Assembly: GCA_030765645.1 (NCBI GenBank)
Contig: JAVCCE010000066.1
Location: forward strand, 88,626 to 152,625
Length of the DNA: 64,000 bases
DNA from: Candidatus Hinthialibacter antarcticus
GTDB lineage: Bacteria; Hinthialibacterota; Hinthialibacteria; Hinthialibacterales; Hinthialibacteraceae
Direction: 5' to 3'
Shown piece after piece: positions 1-7,960 of the stretch (position 1 is the first letter of the stretch; every line of letters begins with the position of its first letter). The notes under the pieces are model-generated. The model was not told the DNA's origin. It saw nothing but the letters and a program-made list of their open reading frames with translations, and ran no database searches. The position numbers and the translations under genes are program-made.

Positions 1-1553
1 CGCGCTTCTTGCAAAGTTGAAAACAGTTTTAGACCGTCGCCTTGTACTTGTTGCGTCAGCGCATCGACCAAACTCTGTACCCGCTGCGGCGCGACCAGAC
101 AAATGATATCGCAGCTTTCGGCAATTTTTGGCGCCAACCGCTGATGTTCAGCGTCTTCACGGTCGCCGAGTTCCACCATACCGGGCGTAACCAGAATTTT
201 CCGCTGTCCGGGTAAAATTCGCAATACGTCTAGCGCATTCTCAAACCCGGTCGGATTTGAATTATAAGCGTCGTCGATGATGGTGACGCCGCCAGCCGAC
301 TTCTGAACAACCAGCCGATGGTCAATAGGCGGCATTGATTTCAACGCCGCAATTGCGGTCAACGGCGCAACGCCCAGTTGCATCGCGGTAAGAAACGCGC
401 CCGCCGCGTTCATGGCTTGATGAAGCCCATAAATCGGCAACGTAACCTGATGCGATCCATCTTGGTACTCAAAACAACAGCGGATTCCATCTGCGGTCAA
501 TTCATAGTCCGATAAACAACAATCCAACGCTCCCGCATCACGGTCTGTTCCATAAAACAGCGCCTTCGCTTTGGTACGCTCCGCCATACGTCGGCAGAAG
601 GGATCGTCGCCGTTCAAGATGACAAAACCGTCTTCAGGCAGCGCTTGCGGTAATTCTGACTTGGCTTCAAAAATCGTTTTCTGGGATTTAAAGCGCTCAA
701 AATGGGCAACGCCGACCGCCGTCACGATCCCAACTTTTGGTGGGGTGAATTGGCAGAGACGCTGAATCGAACCGACGCCATACGCGCCCATTTCGACGAT
801 AAAATACTCATGGTCGCGCGTCAATTTTTCACGGATAATGCGGGCGATTCCCATCACGGTATTGACGCTGCCAGGCGTCGCCAACGTCGGCGCATGAGCA
901 TTCAGAATATGCGCTAAAATCTGCTTGATTGAGGTTTTTCCATAGCTGCCTGTGATGCCAATCAGAACAGTATCTCTGTCAAGCAAAATCGCTTGCGCTT
1001 CTTTATAAAATTTCTTCTGGTTCAAGGATTCATAAGGAACAAGAAGCCCATTCGCAATCACAATAAACATTGGAACCAATATGAAGGAAAGCGCAATAAA
1101 GAAAAGCGTAACAGGAAGATAGGGAAGGGTGCAGTATTGATTTAACGCTGAGGCAAAATAGGTGGAACCGAATATCAAAGAAAAAATCTGCAACCCAATC
1201 GCAAGCGTGAAAATGCGCGTTGCGCGTGCAGTCATAACCAACGGTTTTTTTGTATTCGCCGGGCGGTTAGTGGCTCCAAACAGAGCAATGATTGATGCGA
1301 ATAAGCAAGACGCCGCCATGAACAGAAAATAGGATTCTGGGATGAGATATAGGCTGCATAACGTAAATATAAGCGCGAAAATGGTTGCGCGACGCTCAAA
1401 CGAATTGCTGGCGATCCACCAATAGAGAAAGCGCCTCGCGTCATATTCTTCCTGTTGGAAAAAATGGAGAAAGCGCTTGGTGATCGTCCATGAAGCAACG
1501 CAAAAGCCTGCGATTAAGGCTATCCATCCAATGGTGTTAAAACTAAAGATCAT
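1..1553 (-). CDS. murF: MurF-like UDP-N-acetylmuramoyl-tripeptide ligase with membrane-spanning N-terminus (3' end cut by window edge)
   Basis: Reading the minus strand from an ATG at 1553 gives an open frame of 517 codons that leaves the window at base 1. The first ~190 residues carry several hydrophobic segments. An ATP-binding loop GITGSYGKTS follows at about residues 199-208, then the central-domain motifs GSVNTVMGIARI, EMGAYGVGSI, ILNGDDP and YGLHQAMNAAGA, and a C-terminal domain with HRL and DDAYNSNP. This is the Mur ligase plan, closest to MurF, which joins D-Ala-D-Ala to the peptidoglycan precursor. Normal MurF is soluble, about 450 residues, and has its P-loop near residue 110. Here the usual small N-terminal substrate domain seems replaced by membrane helices, so the exact substrate is uncertain. 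The start overlaps the stop of the upstream hydrolase (ATGA), so the two are probably co-translated. Confidence 0.82.
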   Translation of the reverse strand, partial: MIFSFNTIGWIALIAGFCVASWTITKRFLHFFQQEEYDARRFLYWWIASNSFERRATIFALIFTLCSLYLIPESYFLFMAASCLFASIIALFGATNRPANTKKPLVMTARATRIFTLAIGLQIFSLIFGSTYFASALNQYCTLPYLPVTLFFIALSFILVPMFIVIANGLLVPYESLNQKKFYKEAQAILLDRDTVLIGITGSYGKTSIKQILAHILNAHAPTLATPGSVNTVMGIARIIREKLTRDHEYFIVEMGAYGVGSIQRLCQFTPPKVGIVTAVGVAHFERFKSQKTIFEAKSELPQALPEDGFVILNGDDPFCRRMAERTKAKALFYGTDRDAGALDCCLSDYELTADGIRCCFEYQDGSHQVTLPIYGLHQAMNAAGAFLTAMQLGVAPLTAIAALKSMPPIDHRLVVQKSAGGVTIIDDAYNSNPTGFENALDVLRILPGQRKILVTPGMVELGDREDAEHQRLAPKIAESCDIICLVAPQRVQSLVDALTQQVQGDGLKLFSTLQEA

Positions 1554-2356
1554 TGCGGCAGGCCTTTCAAAAAGGCTGTGATATGGTGCTCGACCTGATG
1601 GCGCCCACGCGTCAGGATCGAATAGTGATCGAAGCCCGGTAATTCTACATACTGAGCGTTAGGCAATTGTGTTTTCATGCGGCGTCCAAATTCCGGCGGC
1701 GTTTCAGTGTCATCAGCGCCGTAGAGCAATAAAACAGGGGTTTGAATGGAAGACAATAGAGGTTCGAGGTCTTCATTCACCACTTTGACGAATGTTTCAC
1801 GCAACTCGCCTGCATCTAAGTAGTCGCGAGATGCAATCTTTTTATACAAATTTTGTTTAATTGATTCACCAAGCCGCCCTGGAAGCAGGGTTTTGGCGAT
1901 TCGCGCCGTATATTGAATCATACGGATGCGCGCTTTCTTGAGCATGGGGACGCTGCGCCGAAGCCCCGCCGCTGCGATCAATACCAACGCGCGGCAACGA
2001 TGGGGGTGCTTTACAGCAAGCCGAATCGCTAAGCGCCCGCCGAATGAGTGACCAATGATTATGCACGGCTCAAGCCTCAGTTCATCCAAAAACGCGAGAA
2101 CGCACTCCGCATATTCAATGGTGCTCCAAGGCGCGGGTGGAGGCGGAGAACCGCCGAAACCAGGCAGGTCAATCGAGATACAGCGCCCGGTCTCTGAGAG
2201 TGAGTCGGTCAGCGGCTGAAAGAACGACCGATTGGCGCCCCAACCATGTAGAAAGACGCTAGCGTTTCCTGTTCCTACATCAGAATAGGCCAACGGGATA
2301 TCAGAACCGTTGTAATGGATGGTTTTCATACAAGAATGATTGGATGAATCATTCAC
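1550..2356 (-). CDS. alpha/beta hydrolase
   Basis: A 268-residue protein of the alpha/beta hydrolase superfamily. Visible landmarks are the oxyanion-hole HGWGANRSFF (about residue 37), the nucleophile elbow GHSFGGR (Ser near 103), an acid in LLYGADDTETPP, and a late histidine in GFDHYS. The catalytic triad is therefore complete. The GTG start at 2356 has a GAGGG Shine-Dalgarno-like sequence 8-9 bases upstream; an ATG nine codons later has none, so GTG is preferred. The substrate cannot be told from sequence; the family includes esterases, C-C hydrolases and haloperoxidase-like enzymes. It ends inside the start of the MurF-like gene (ATGA overlap), suggesting a cell-envelope operon. Confidence 0.85.
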   Translation of the reverse strand: MNDSSNHSCMKTIHYNGSDIPLAYSDVGTGNASVFLHGWGANRSFFQPLTDSLSETGRCISIDLPGFGGSPPPPAPWSTIEYAECVLAFLDELRLEPCIIIGHSFGGRLAIRLAVKHPHRCRALVLIAAAGLRRSVPMLKKARIRMIQYTARIAKTLLPGRLGESIKQNLYKKIASRDYLDAGELRETFVKVVNEDLEPLLSSIQTPVLLLYGADDTETPPEFGRRMKTQLPNAQYVELPGFDHYSILTRGRHQVEHHITAFLKGLPQ

Positions 2357-2458
2357 GCCATGTCCCTCAACAGACTTACGATAAATTACGCCGAGTATAA
2401 CTTATAATAACGAGTTTTAGGGAATTCTAAGAGGGGGATATTTCTAGCAGAATCGAAA

Positions 2459-3175
2459 TTAAAAGGTCTCGCCGGGAACAAAACCTTCGAACTCGCCACG
2501 GAACGAACCAAAATCGCCGTCGCTGTAGAGTCCGTTGGTAGGGCTATAGACTGTCATCGCTTGAGTCATGGCGGTTTGACCAAACACCGTCAGCAAACGC
2601 CGACGAATCATCAGCTGTGATTCATTGGCCAGCGGATACAAACTCAACAGCGAATCAGCGCGGTCGGGGCCGATGCTGTAGAGACCGATTCCGCGAATGG
2701 TGGGGATGTCGTCCGTGACGAAATTTCGATAATTGACAAACACAAAACCGTGGCGCTTGTCGCTTTCACCCGCAAAAAATGAGGTGATAGAAGGGCGCCG
2801 CGTTTCGAGGGTTTCATCTTCGGGCAAGCGCTGAAACGGGTCAGCGGCGTTGGTGCTGGACACGTACTGGCCTTGTTCTAAAATCCTGAGGTCAATCTTA
2901 GAGTCGTACGATACACTATAAGGGTAATGGTCGCGATCCATAAAAAATGTTTGGGCCGCGTCGCCATAGGCTTTCATTTGCGCTTTAGAAGCCGTCATTT
3001 CTGAGCGAAGTTTCATGTCAGAAAAACGGGGAACCGCAATGGATGAAAGAACGCCGATCACAGCCAAAACGACCATCAACTCAACGAGAGTAAAGCCGCC
3101 GTTGGGTCGGTTTTGGCAAACAATATGTGAAGAACGCCCAAATAATTGCATAATCATCCCAGACACTTTTCCCAT
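2459..3175 (-). CDS. type IV pilin-like / type II secretion pseudopilin
   Basis: A 238-residue protein with a classic prepilin signal: a positively charged leader, then GG|FTLVELMVVLAVIGVL, with Glu at position 5 of the mature chain followed by a hydrophobic helix. A prepilin peptidase would cut after the second Gly and methylate the new Phe. The leader is long (about 27 residues from the ATG at 3175); an ATG at 3157 with a GGGAAA-like sequence upstream would shorten it. The C-terminal part includes IGPDRADSL and a late SDGDFGSFRG stretch, the kind of tail seen in GspG/GspH-like pseudopilins with calcium-binding loops. No other secretion genes lie beside it. It diverges from the sigma-factor gene at 3313. 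Confidence 0.88.
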   Translation of the reverse strand: MGKVSGMIMQLFGRSSHIVCQNRPNGGFTLVELMVVLAVIGVLSSIAVPRFSDMKLRSEMTASKAQMKAYGDAAQTFFMDRDHYPYSVSYDSKIDLRILEQGQYVSSTNAADPFQRLPEDETLETRRPSITSFFAGESDKRHGFVFVNYRNFVTDDIPTIRGIGLYSIGPDRADSLLSLYPLANESQLMIRRRLLTVFGQTAMTQAMTVYSPTNGLYSDGDFGSFRGEFEGFVPGETF

Positions 3176-3312
3176 TACGTCTACGCTATTATAGTATAAC
3201 TAAAATGAGTAAACAAGCATTTTGTAATAAAAATTTGTATTTTTCCCGATTTTGAAGCTTTTAATCGCCCCCTGGCGTCTAGAATTATGAAAACACGAGA
3301 AGGGGAACTCGG

Positions 3313-3978
3313 ATGACAGCTGCAATGGAGCGGATAGAGGCGACGGCCCATAAAGAAGAAGCCTCGGTCCAAATCGACCAAACAGAAGATCAAGCACTGA
3401 TTCTTCTGATTGAAAGCGCACAGCAAGGCTGTGAGCAGTCCATTGAAGAACTGTTTAACCGATATTTCTTCCGCGTTTCCTCCTTCGTTAGGAGATATGT
3501 TGATTCACAGGAAGTAGAAGACGTAGCGCAAGAAGCATTTATTAAGGTATTTCGGAATCTGAACAATATTAAAAAAGTACAAGCCTTCGAGGGGTATTTG
3601 TTTCAAACGGCGAAAAACAGCTGCATCAGCTGGTTGCGCAAGAAAAAAAGGATGAGATCAATGCTTGATATCGTCTGGTACGCAGCAACAAACTGGCGCG
3701 ACGCAAGTTCTGACCGGGAACCGCAACGCGCCGCCGCTATTGACGCCCTGATGGAACAACTCCCAGAGGTGAGCAAGTCTTATTTACACATGTTTTACGT
3801 TGAAAAGCGTTCGCGGGCTGAAATTGCAGCGGCGATGAATGAGTCCACTTCATCGGCCTACCGAAAATTGGCTGCGGCGAAAGCAAATTTGCTCGACGCC
3901 GCAAAGCGGATGAATGTAAAAATTGTCTTTAGCGGCAGGCATGATATGTCAGTTCAAGAAATAGAGGCGAAGTCATGA
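3313..3978 (+). CDS. ECF-type RNA polymerase sigma-70 family factor
   Basis: A 221-residue sigma factor of the extracytoplasmic-function type. Region 2 is seen at about residues 45-110 (LFNRYFFRVSSFVRRYV, EVEDVAQEAFIKVFRN, AFEGYLFQTAKNSCISWLRKKKR). Region 4 is at about 145-200 (LPEVSKSYLHMFYVEKRSRAEIAAAMNES split by a helix-turn-helix). The start at 3313 has AGAAGGGG eight bases upstream. Its stop overlaps the start of the FecR-type gene (ATGA), the usual arrangement of a sigma factor with its membrane anti-sigma partner. The target genes are unknown; the secreted propeller protein just downstream is the obvious local candidate. Confidence 0.92.
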   Translation: MTAAMERIEATAHKEEASVQIDQTEDQALILLIESAQQGCEQSIEELFNRYFFRVSSFVRRYVDSQEVEDVAQEAFIKVFRNLNNIKKVQAFEGYLFQTAKNSCISWLRKKKRMRSMLDIVWYAATNWRDASSDREPQRAAAIDALMEQLPEVSKSYLHMFYVEKRSRAEIAAAMNESTSSAYRKLAAAKANLLDAAKRMNVKIVFSGRHDMSVQEIEAKS

Positions 3979-4811
3979 AGTTGAAACCGGAACTGCTGTT
4001 GTTGTATAAAGAAGGCCGCCTTTCCCATGATGAAAAGCGCGAAGTCGAAGAATTTCTGTCGAACCAGCCCGATGAGAACCGCGTGTTTGGAGAGTTCGAC
4101 GAACTGGGCGAATCACTTGAGTCATGGGGCCAGATGCACCGCGTCCGCGGTAATGTCTTGCAAGCAGTCAGACAAGAAAGCGCTCAGCCCAATGTGATTC
4201 ATCTACCGCAATTTCGCGGCGCAGCGATTCCCACTGCTGTTGCGGCCTGTTTTGTGATTGCGCTCACAGGCCTGTACTTTATGATGCAAAACCAAGACGC
4301 GACTTTCACCGAACTCGACCGACAAGGGACCGTAGTGATTTCGCAAAATCAGATTGATGTAGAATCTGATGGTTTTCTTTCCATCAAAATGGCCGATCAA
4401 AAATCGGTTACGGAATATGCGCCCAATACCATCGCAATGATTACAGGCGTACGTAGTCTCTTCATCGAAACAGGCAAGGTTTGGAACGAAGTCGGGAAAG
4501 ACGATGGAAACCAATATACCGTCACAACTCAACACGGAACCATCATTGTCCTAGGGACGCAATTCGAAGTTGAAGTTAATAATGATAAAACGACTGTTCG
4601 CTTGTTAGAAGGCAGCGTTAAACTGGTTCACACAGACGGCAGCGAACAACTCTTAAACCCGAACGAAGAAGCAGTGATGAAACCTGCCTCGAAAATTCAA
4701 CTTACACAAATTACAGCCGATGATATTGCTAAATGGCGTGGCTCATTTATCGGGAAGGGATTCACTACACGAGACGTGCCCAATGTGTTACAACAAACAA
4801 AAAATCGCTAA
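3975..4811 (+). CDS. FecR-domain membrane protein, probable anti-sigma factor
   Basis: A 278-residue protein with a cytoplasmic N-terminal region (about 1-75), one transmembrane helix near residues 77-97 (AIPTAVAACFVIALTGLYFM) and a periplasmic FecR domain (ITGVRSLFIETGKVWNEV, TVTTQHGTIIVLGTQFEVEV, VRLLEGSVKL). In known systems FecR-type proteins bind the partner ECF sigma factor inside the cell and sense a signal in the periplasm. The four-base overlap with the sigma gene supports a functional pair. It lacks an extended C-terminal secretin/TonB-interaction domain and ends soon after the FecR fold. No TonB-dependent receptor lies nearby, so the signal is unknown. Confidence 0.88.
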   Translation: MKLKPELLLLYKEGRLSHDEKREVEEFLSNQPDENRVFGEFDELGESLESWGQMHRVRGNVLQAVRQESAQPNVIHLPQFRGAAIPTAVAACFVIALTGLYFMMQNQDATFTELDRQGTVVISQNQIDVESDGFLSIKMADQKSVTEYAPNTIAMITGVRSLFIETGKVWNEVGKDDGNQYTVTTQHGTIIVLGTQFEVEVNNDKTTVRLLEGSVKLVHTDGSEQLLNPNEEAVMKPASKIQLTQITADDIAKWRGSFIGKGFTTRDVPNVLQQTKNR

Positions 4812-6699
4812 AAGCGACTCTTTTTTTAATGCTCTTTTTGTAATTAAAGGCCTCCGCCTTTTGGGTGGAGGTTTATTTTTCTTTTTATTTACAGTGAGTT
4901 TATTTAAAGCTGAAGCTGAAGTTCCTTTTGTTGAATCCGTACAGTCTCATGTTCGACTCGAAAATCTCCTCACTGGAATGGTTGAATGGCCAGACGGTTC
5001 TATCATCGTTGCAGAAAATGATTCTGGTGAAATATCACGCCTTCGCACCAATAGCCTGTTTTCAACGCTGCGCATCGACACTTTAATGACAGGATTCACT
5101 GATCCGGTCGCGCTTGCATTTGATTCAGGCGGGCGCCTTCTCGTCGGTGAGCGCTCGACAGGAAGAGTCATTGCAGTCGGGAACAATCAACGGGAAACTC
5201 TTTTTCGCGGCTTGAATGATTTGGCCTCAATCCGCACCGACCAACTCGATAACATCTATTATGTTGAAATGGACCCGGGGCGAATTTCCCGCTATAGCCT
5301 GCGTTCAAATGGACACACATTGATCCAGGACGGCCTTTCATTTCCCAGCGATTCATTCGTATTTGGTCGTAGTTTAATGACATCTGAACTCGTTGATCGT
5401 TCCGGTATTTCGGGACGAGTTACAATGGAACCGATTGCAGTTGACCAAGACCCGATTCCATTGCCGCCAATCTTTGAATGGTCAATTGATGACGCGTTTA
5501 TTGACCCGATTCGTTTCGTTCAGGACCCCCGCAATAACTCTCACGCTTTACTTAGCGTTCGCCATGTAGATAGAACCATCGCCGGAATCCAATCCCCTGG
5601 CGCGATATACCAAATCAATCTGATTACTGGCAAGGTTGAAGGTTTATTCGTCGAAGATTTATACGGCCCGACTGACATGGTGGCGAATGAAAACGGATGT
5701 TTTGTTTTAGAAGAACATGCGGAACGAATCAGTTTTTATGACTGGTCGGGCAAGCGCAATGTACTTTGGGACGGCTTGGGCGCCCCAATCGCTTTTACCG
5801 TAATTCCTAACCAGATAAACCGCTATTTAATTGCAGAAACCGCGCCCCACGCCGGGATTTCGTCGATTGTGAGCCAAATTGTCAGACCCAGCACGATGCC
5901 CGCTGAATTAGAAAATGAAAGTATTGGCAGCATTTTGGCAACAACCAAGTTGTTTCTTTCCATCACAAATTTAGGTGAAATTGTCGTAGTGAATGATGAC
6001 GGAACCTATGAAACATTGACCTCGCAATTGTTCGCTCCGGGAAAACTGGTCAAGGGCGAAGGCAACAGCATTTGGGCTTACGACTTAATCGGCGAATTAA
6101 AGAAACTCAACAGCGACACCGGGAAGGTCATGCAAAGCGCAAGAGGCGCTCAGGTTGGAATGGTTGACTTCGACGTCGAAGTCGACGGCTCTTTAGAGAC
6201 GGCCTATGCGTTGGATGCGCTGGGCGATATTTGGCAATACGCCACAATACGCAACGTGTTTACTCCAGTATCCATTCTCACGCTTGAGTTCGCGGATGAT
6301 TATAATAGTCCGCTTACGCCCGTCTTTGCCCGCGTTGCCGATGAAGGCTTTGTCATTGCGATGAACGACCTTGATGGAAGCATCGTCTGGATTGACGACA
6401 ATGGCGGCCAAGAGGTCATCCATACCGGATTTCGAGAGATAACGCAATTACATGCGGAATCGCGTCTTAACATAACCGCTCTATCAAATCGTGGATGGCT
6501 GCGGACGATTCGTTTAATGTATCCAAGCGATATTCCTGAACCGACGCCGACGCCGTTTATCACTCCAACGCCAGTTTTGCCAACTCGCACACCGACGCCA
6601 AACCGTCCCGGGACGCCGTCTCCAACCCCAATTCGACCAACACCGACTCCAACAGAAGTCACTTCGATCATTGACTGGTTGCTTCACGTCGATCACTAA
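4783..6699 (+). CDS. secreted beta-propeller-like protein with Pro/Thr-rich C-terminal tail
   Basis: About 638 residues from the ATG at 4783; an in-frame ATG at 4720 lies well inside the FecR gene and has no support. After a long N-region comes a hydrophobic signal core (GGGLFFFLFTVSLF) and a likely cut near AEAE. The body has repeated strands of the NHL/SMP-30-like type (GMVEWPDGSIIVAENDSG, PVALAFDSGGRLLVGE, LASIRTDQLDNIYYVE, GPTDMVANENGCFVLEEHAE), suggesting one or two beta-propellers. The end is a low-complexity linker of about 45 residues rich in TPTP/PTRTPTP, then a short hydrophobic SIIDWLLHVDH. No enzyme motif was seen. The 29-base overlap with fecR suggests it belongs to the same ECF regulon, although a terminator-like hairpin sits in its 5' end. 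Confidence 0.7.
   Translation: MCYNKQKIAKSDSFFNALFVIKGLRLLGGGLFFFLFTVSLFKAEAEVPFVESVQSHVRLENLLTGMVEWPDGSIIVAENDSGEISRLRTNSLFSTLRIDTLMTGFTDPVALAFDSGGRLLVGERSTGRVIAVGNNQRETLFRGLNDLASIRTDQLDNIYYVEMDPGRISRYSLRSNGHTLIQDGLSFPSDSFVFGRSLMTSELVDRSGISGRVTMEPIAVDQDPIPLPPIFEWSIDDAFIDPIRFVQDPRNNSHALLSVRHVDRTIAGIQSPGAIYQINLITGKVEGLFVEDLYGPTDMVANENGCFVLEEHAERISFYDWSGKRNVLWDGLGAPIAFTVIPNQINRYLIAETAPHAGISSIVSQIVRPSTMPAELENESIGSILATTKLFLSITNLGEIVVVNDDGTYETLTSQLFAPGKLVKGEGNSIWAYDLIGELKKLNSDTGKVMQSARGAQVGMVDFDVEVDGSLETAYALDALGDIWQYATIRNVFTPVSILTLEFADDYNSPLTPVFARVADEGFVIAMNDLDGSIVWIDDNGGQEVIHTGFREITQLHAESRLNITALSNRGWLRTIRLMYPSDIPEPTPTPFITPTPVLPTRTPTPNRPGTPSPTPIRPTPTPTEVTSIIDWLLHVDH
4850..4885 (+). terminator. rho-independent-type hairpin after the sigma/FecR pair
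   Basis: A hairpin with arms CCTCCGCC and GGTGGAGG (one G-T pair) and a five-base loop is followed by a T-rich run (TTTATTTTTCTTTTTATTT). It lies 40 bases after the FecR stop but inside the probable signal-peptide region of the next gene, so it may attenuate read-through into the propeller gene rather than fully stop it. Confidence 0.6.
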
Positions 6700-6751
6700 A
6701 TCCGTTTATCGGCTTTGCCAGCAGGCGTGATAAGACGCCTATTCGCCCGGC

Positions 6752-6786
6752 CTGACGTTTTTGCGCCCCATCCCATATACTATAAA
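6752..6786 (+). promoter_or_regulatory. possible promoter for the cobalamin operon
   Basis: A -10-like TATACT at 6776-6781 lies 18 bases after a -35-like CTGACG at 6752-6757, about 20 bases before the first conserved riboswitch base. The -35 match is weak, and an overlapping TATAAA could also serve as the -10. Confidence 0.35.
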
Positions 6787-6801
6787 AAGCAAAATAAATA
6801 T

Positions 6802-6954
6802 GTTTGCGGTTCGCATTGAGCGAATCATTTGGGAAGCCGGTGAGAATCCGGCGCGGTCCCGCCACTGTAATCGGTCAAGCCGTTCCGAGCCACTGTCAAT
6901 CAGACGGGAAGGGGAACTGGATAACGGCCGTAAGCCAGGAGACCAGCCGCAAAC
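6802..6954 (+). ncRNA. cobalamin (AdoCbl) riboswitch aptamer
   Basis: The stem P1 is formed by GTTTGCGG (6802-6809) and CCGCAAAC (6947-6954). Between them are the family's invariant blocks: GGGAAGCCGGTGAGAATCC, the adjoining GCGGTCCCGCCACTGT, and the B12 box AAGCCAGGAGACCAGCC at 6932-6948. These define the classical cobalamin riboswitch, which binds adenosylcobalamin and lowers expression of uptake or synthesis genes. The genes downstream are btuF, btuD and btuC, exactly the expected targets. Confidence 0.97.
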
Positions 6955-6971
6955 ATCCACATCGCCTCTTC

Positions 6972-7045
6972 GGGGACCAAGGGCGCGGTGAATTTCACAG
7001 TACGTTCTTGGTCCCCAGTTGATCTACCGCTGGGGATTTTTCTTT
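6972..7045 (+). promoter_or_regulatory. riboswitch expression platform: competing anti-terminator and terminator hairpins
   Basis: Two exclusive hairpins can be read. One pairs GGGGACCAAG (6972-6981) with CTTGGTCCCC (7007-7016), ten perfect pairs. The other pairs CCCCAG (7013-7018) with CTGGGG (7030-7035) and is followed by ATTTTTCTTT, a rho-independent terminator. They share bases 7013-7016, so only one can form at a time. This implies control by transcription termination before btuF. Which state the ligand favours is inferred from the family (ligand gives termination), not seen. Confidence 0.8.
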
Positions 7046-7069
7046 AGGCGGAACTTTTTGGAGTTTAGA

Positions 7070-7960
7070 ATGAACCGTTCTGTCGTTGCATTTATCGTTT
7101 TACTCATCATCGGCGCGGTATTATCCTTCTCATTACAATACTATCAGTCGAACCACACCTCACGCAAAGCCTCTCCCGGCGGCGCGTTTCCGTCCCGCAT
7201 TATTTGCGCGGCGCCGAGCGCGGTTGAAATTGTTTTTGCGTTGGATTGCGGCGACCGGGTTGTTGGAGTCAGCGACTTTGTGGCCTACCCGCCTGAAGCA
7301 GTCGATAAGCCGCTCATCGGCGGATATTTCAACCCAAACTACGAACGCATTCTCTCTATGAAAGCGGACTTGTTGATCCTGCAAGGCGAAAGCGAAAAAC
7401 TCACGCTGTTTTGCAAGGACAACCAGATTCAATTATTACGCATTGATATGACCGACATCGAAACGATATTGAATGACGTTCGCCGCGTAGGTAAAACTCT
7501 CGGCGTTAATGAAAACGCAGCCGCGCTCATTCAAACCATGCAGGAGCGCTTAGACAACGTCAAAAAACAGGCATCCGAAATTCAACCAAAACCGAACGTA
7601 TTTATATCATTAGGCCGAAAATCCAGCGCCTTGAGCAATATCACCACCTGCGGCGGCGGGACATTTTTAAGTGAATTGCTTACGCTTGCGGGCGGCGAGA
7701 ACACCTTCGGCGACTTGGGCGACGAATATCCTCAAATCTCACTCGAAGCAATTACGAAGCGCGAGCCTGAGGTCATTTTGGATTTTCAATTAGAAAACAC
7801 GCGAGATGCAGCCAAGGCCGCGTTAGACTGGCAGAGCGCCTCCTTGCTGCCCGCCGTCGAAAACCAACGCGTGTATGCGGTGACCGAATCGTTCTTTTTG
7901 ATTCCCGGCCCGCGAATGCCGCAAGCGGCGGAGAGATTGGTAGAACTCATTCATGGTTGA
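7070..7960 (+). CDS. btuF: cobalamin ABC transporter substrate-binding protein (BtuF-like)
   Basis: 296 residues from the ATG at 7070, which has GGAG six bases upstream; an upstream TTG at 7019 lies inside the terminator hairpin and is rejected. One N-terminal membrane anchor (VVAFIVLLIIGAVLSFSL) replaces a cleavable lipobox. The rest is a class III periplasmic binding protein of the BtuF/FhuD type: RIICAAPSAVEIVFALDCGDRVVGVSDFV, SMKADLLIL, RRVGKTLGVN, GGGTFLSELLTLAGGENTFGD and GPRMPQAAERLVELI. It would bind corrinoid outside the inner membrane and deliver it to the BtuC/BtuD pair. Cobalamin, rather than iron-siderophore, is assigned because of the riboswitch. Its last bases overlap the ATPase start. 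Confidence 0.9.
   Translation: MNRSVVAFIVLLIIGAVLSFSLQYYQSNHTSRKASPGGAFPSRIICAAPSAVEIVFALDCGDRVVGVSDFVAYPPEAVDKPLIGGYFNPNYERILSMKADLLILQGESEKLTLFCKDNQIQLLRIDMTDIETILNDVRRVGKTLGVNENAAALIQTMQERLDNVKKQASEIQPKPNVFISLGRKSSALSNITTCGGGTFLSELLTLAGGENTFGDLGDEYPQISLEAITKREPEVILDFQLENTRDAAKAALDWQSASLLPAVENQRVYAVTESFFLIPGPRMPQAAERLVELIHG

Noticed and set aside
2357..2458. Terminator between the hydrolase and the pseudopilin genes
   Set aside because: Only weak, short palindromes and no T-run in either direction.
4720..4782. Longer start for the propeller gene
   Set aside because: It lies deep in the FecR gene; nothing in the translated part looks like protein of this family.
7019..7069. An upstream TTG start for btuF
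   Set aside because: It lies in the riboswitch terminator and has no ribosome-binding site; the ATG at 7070 has GGAG.
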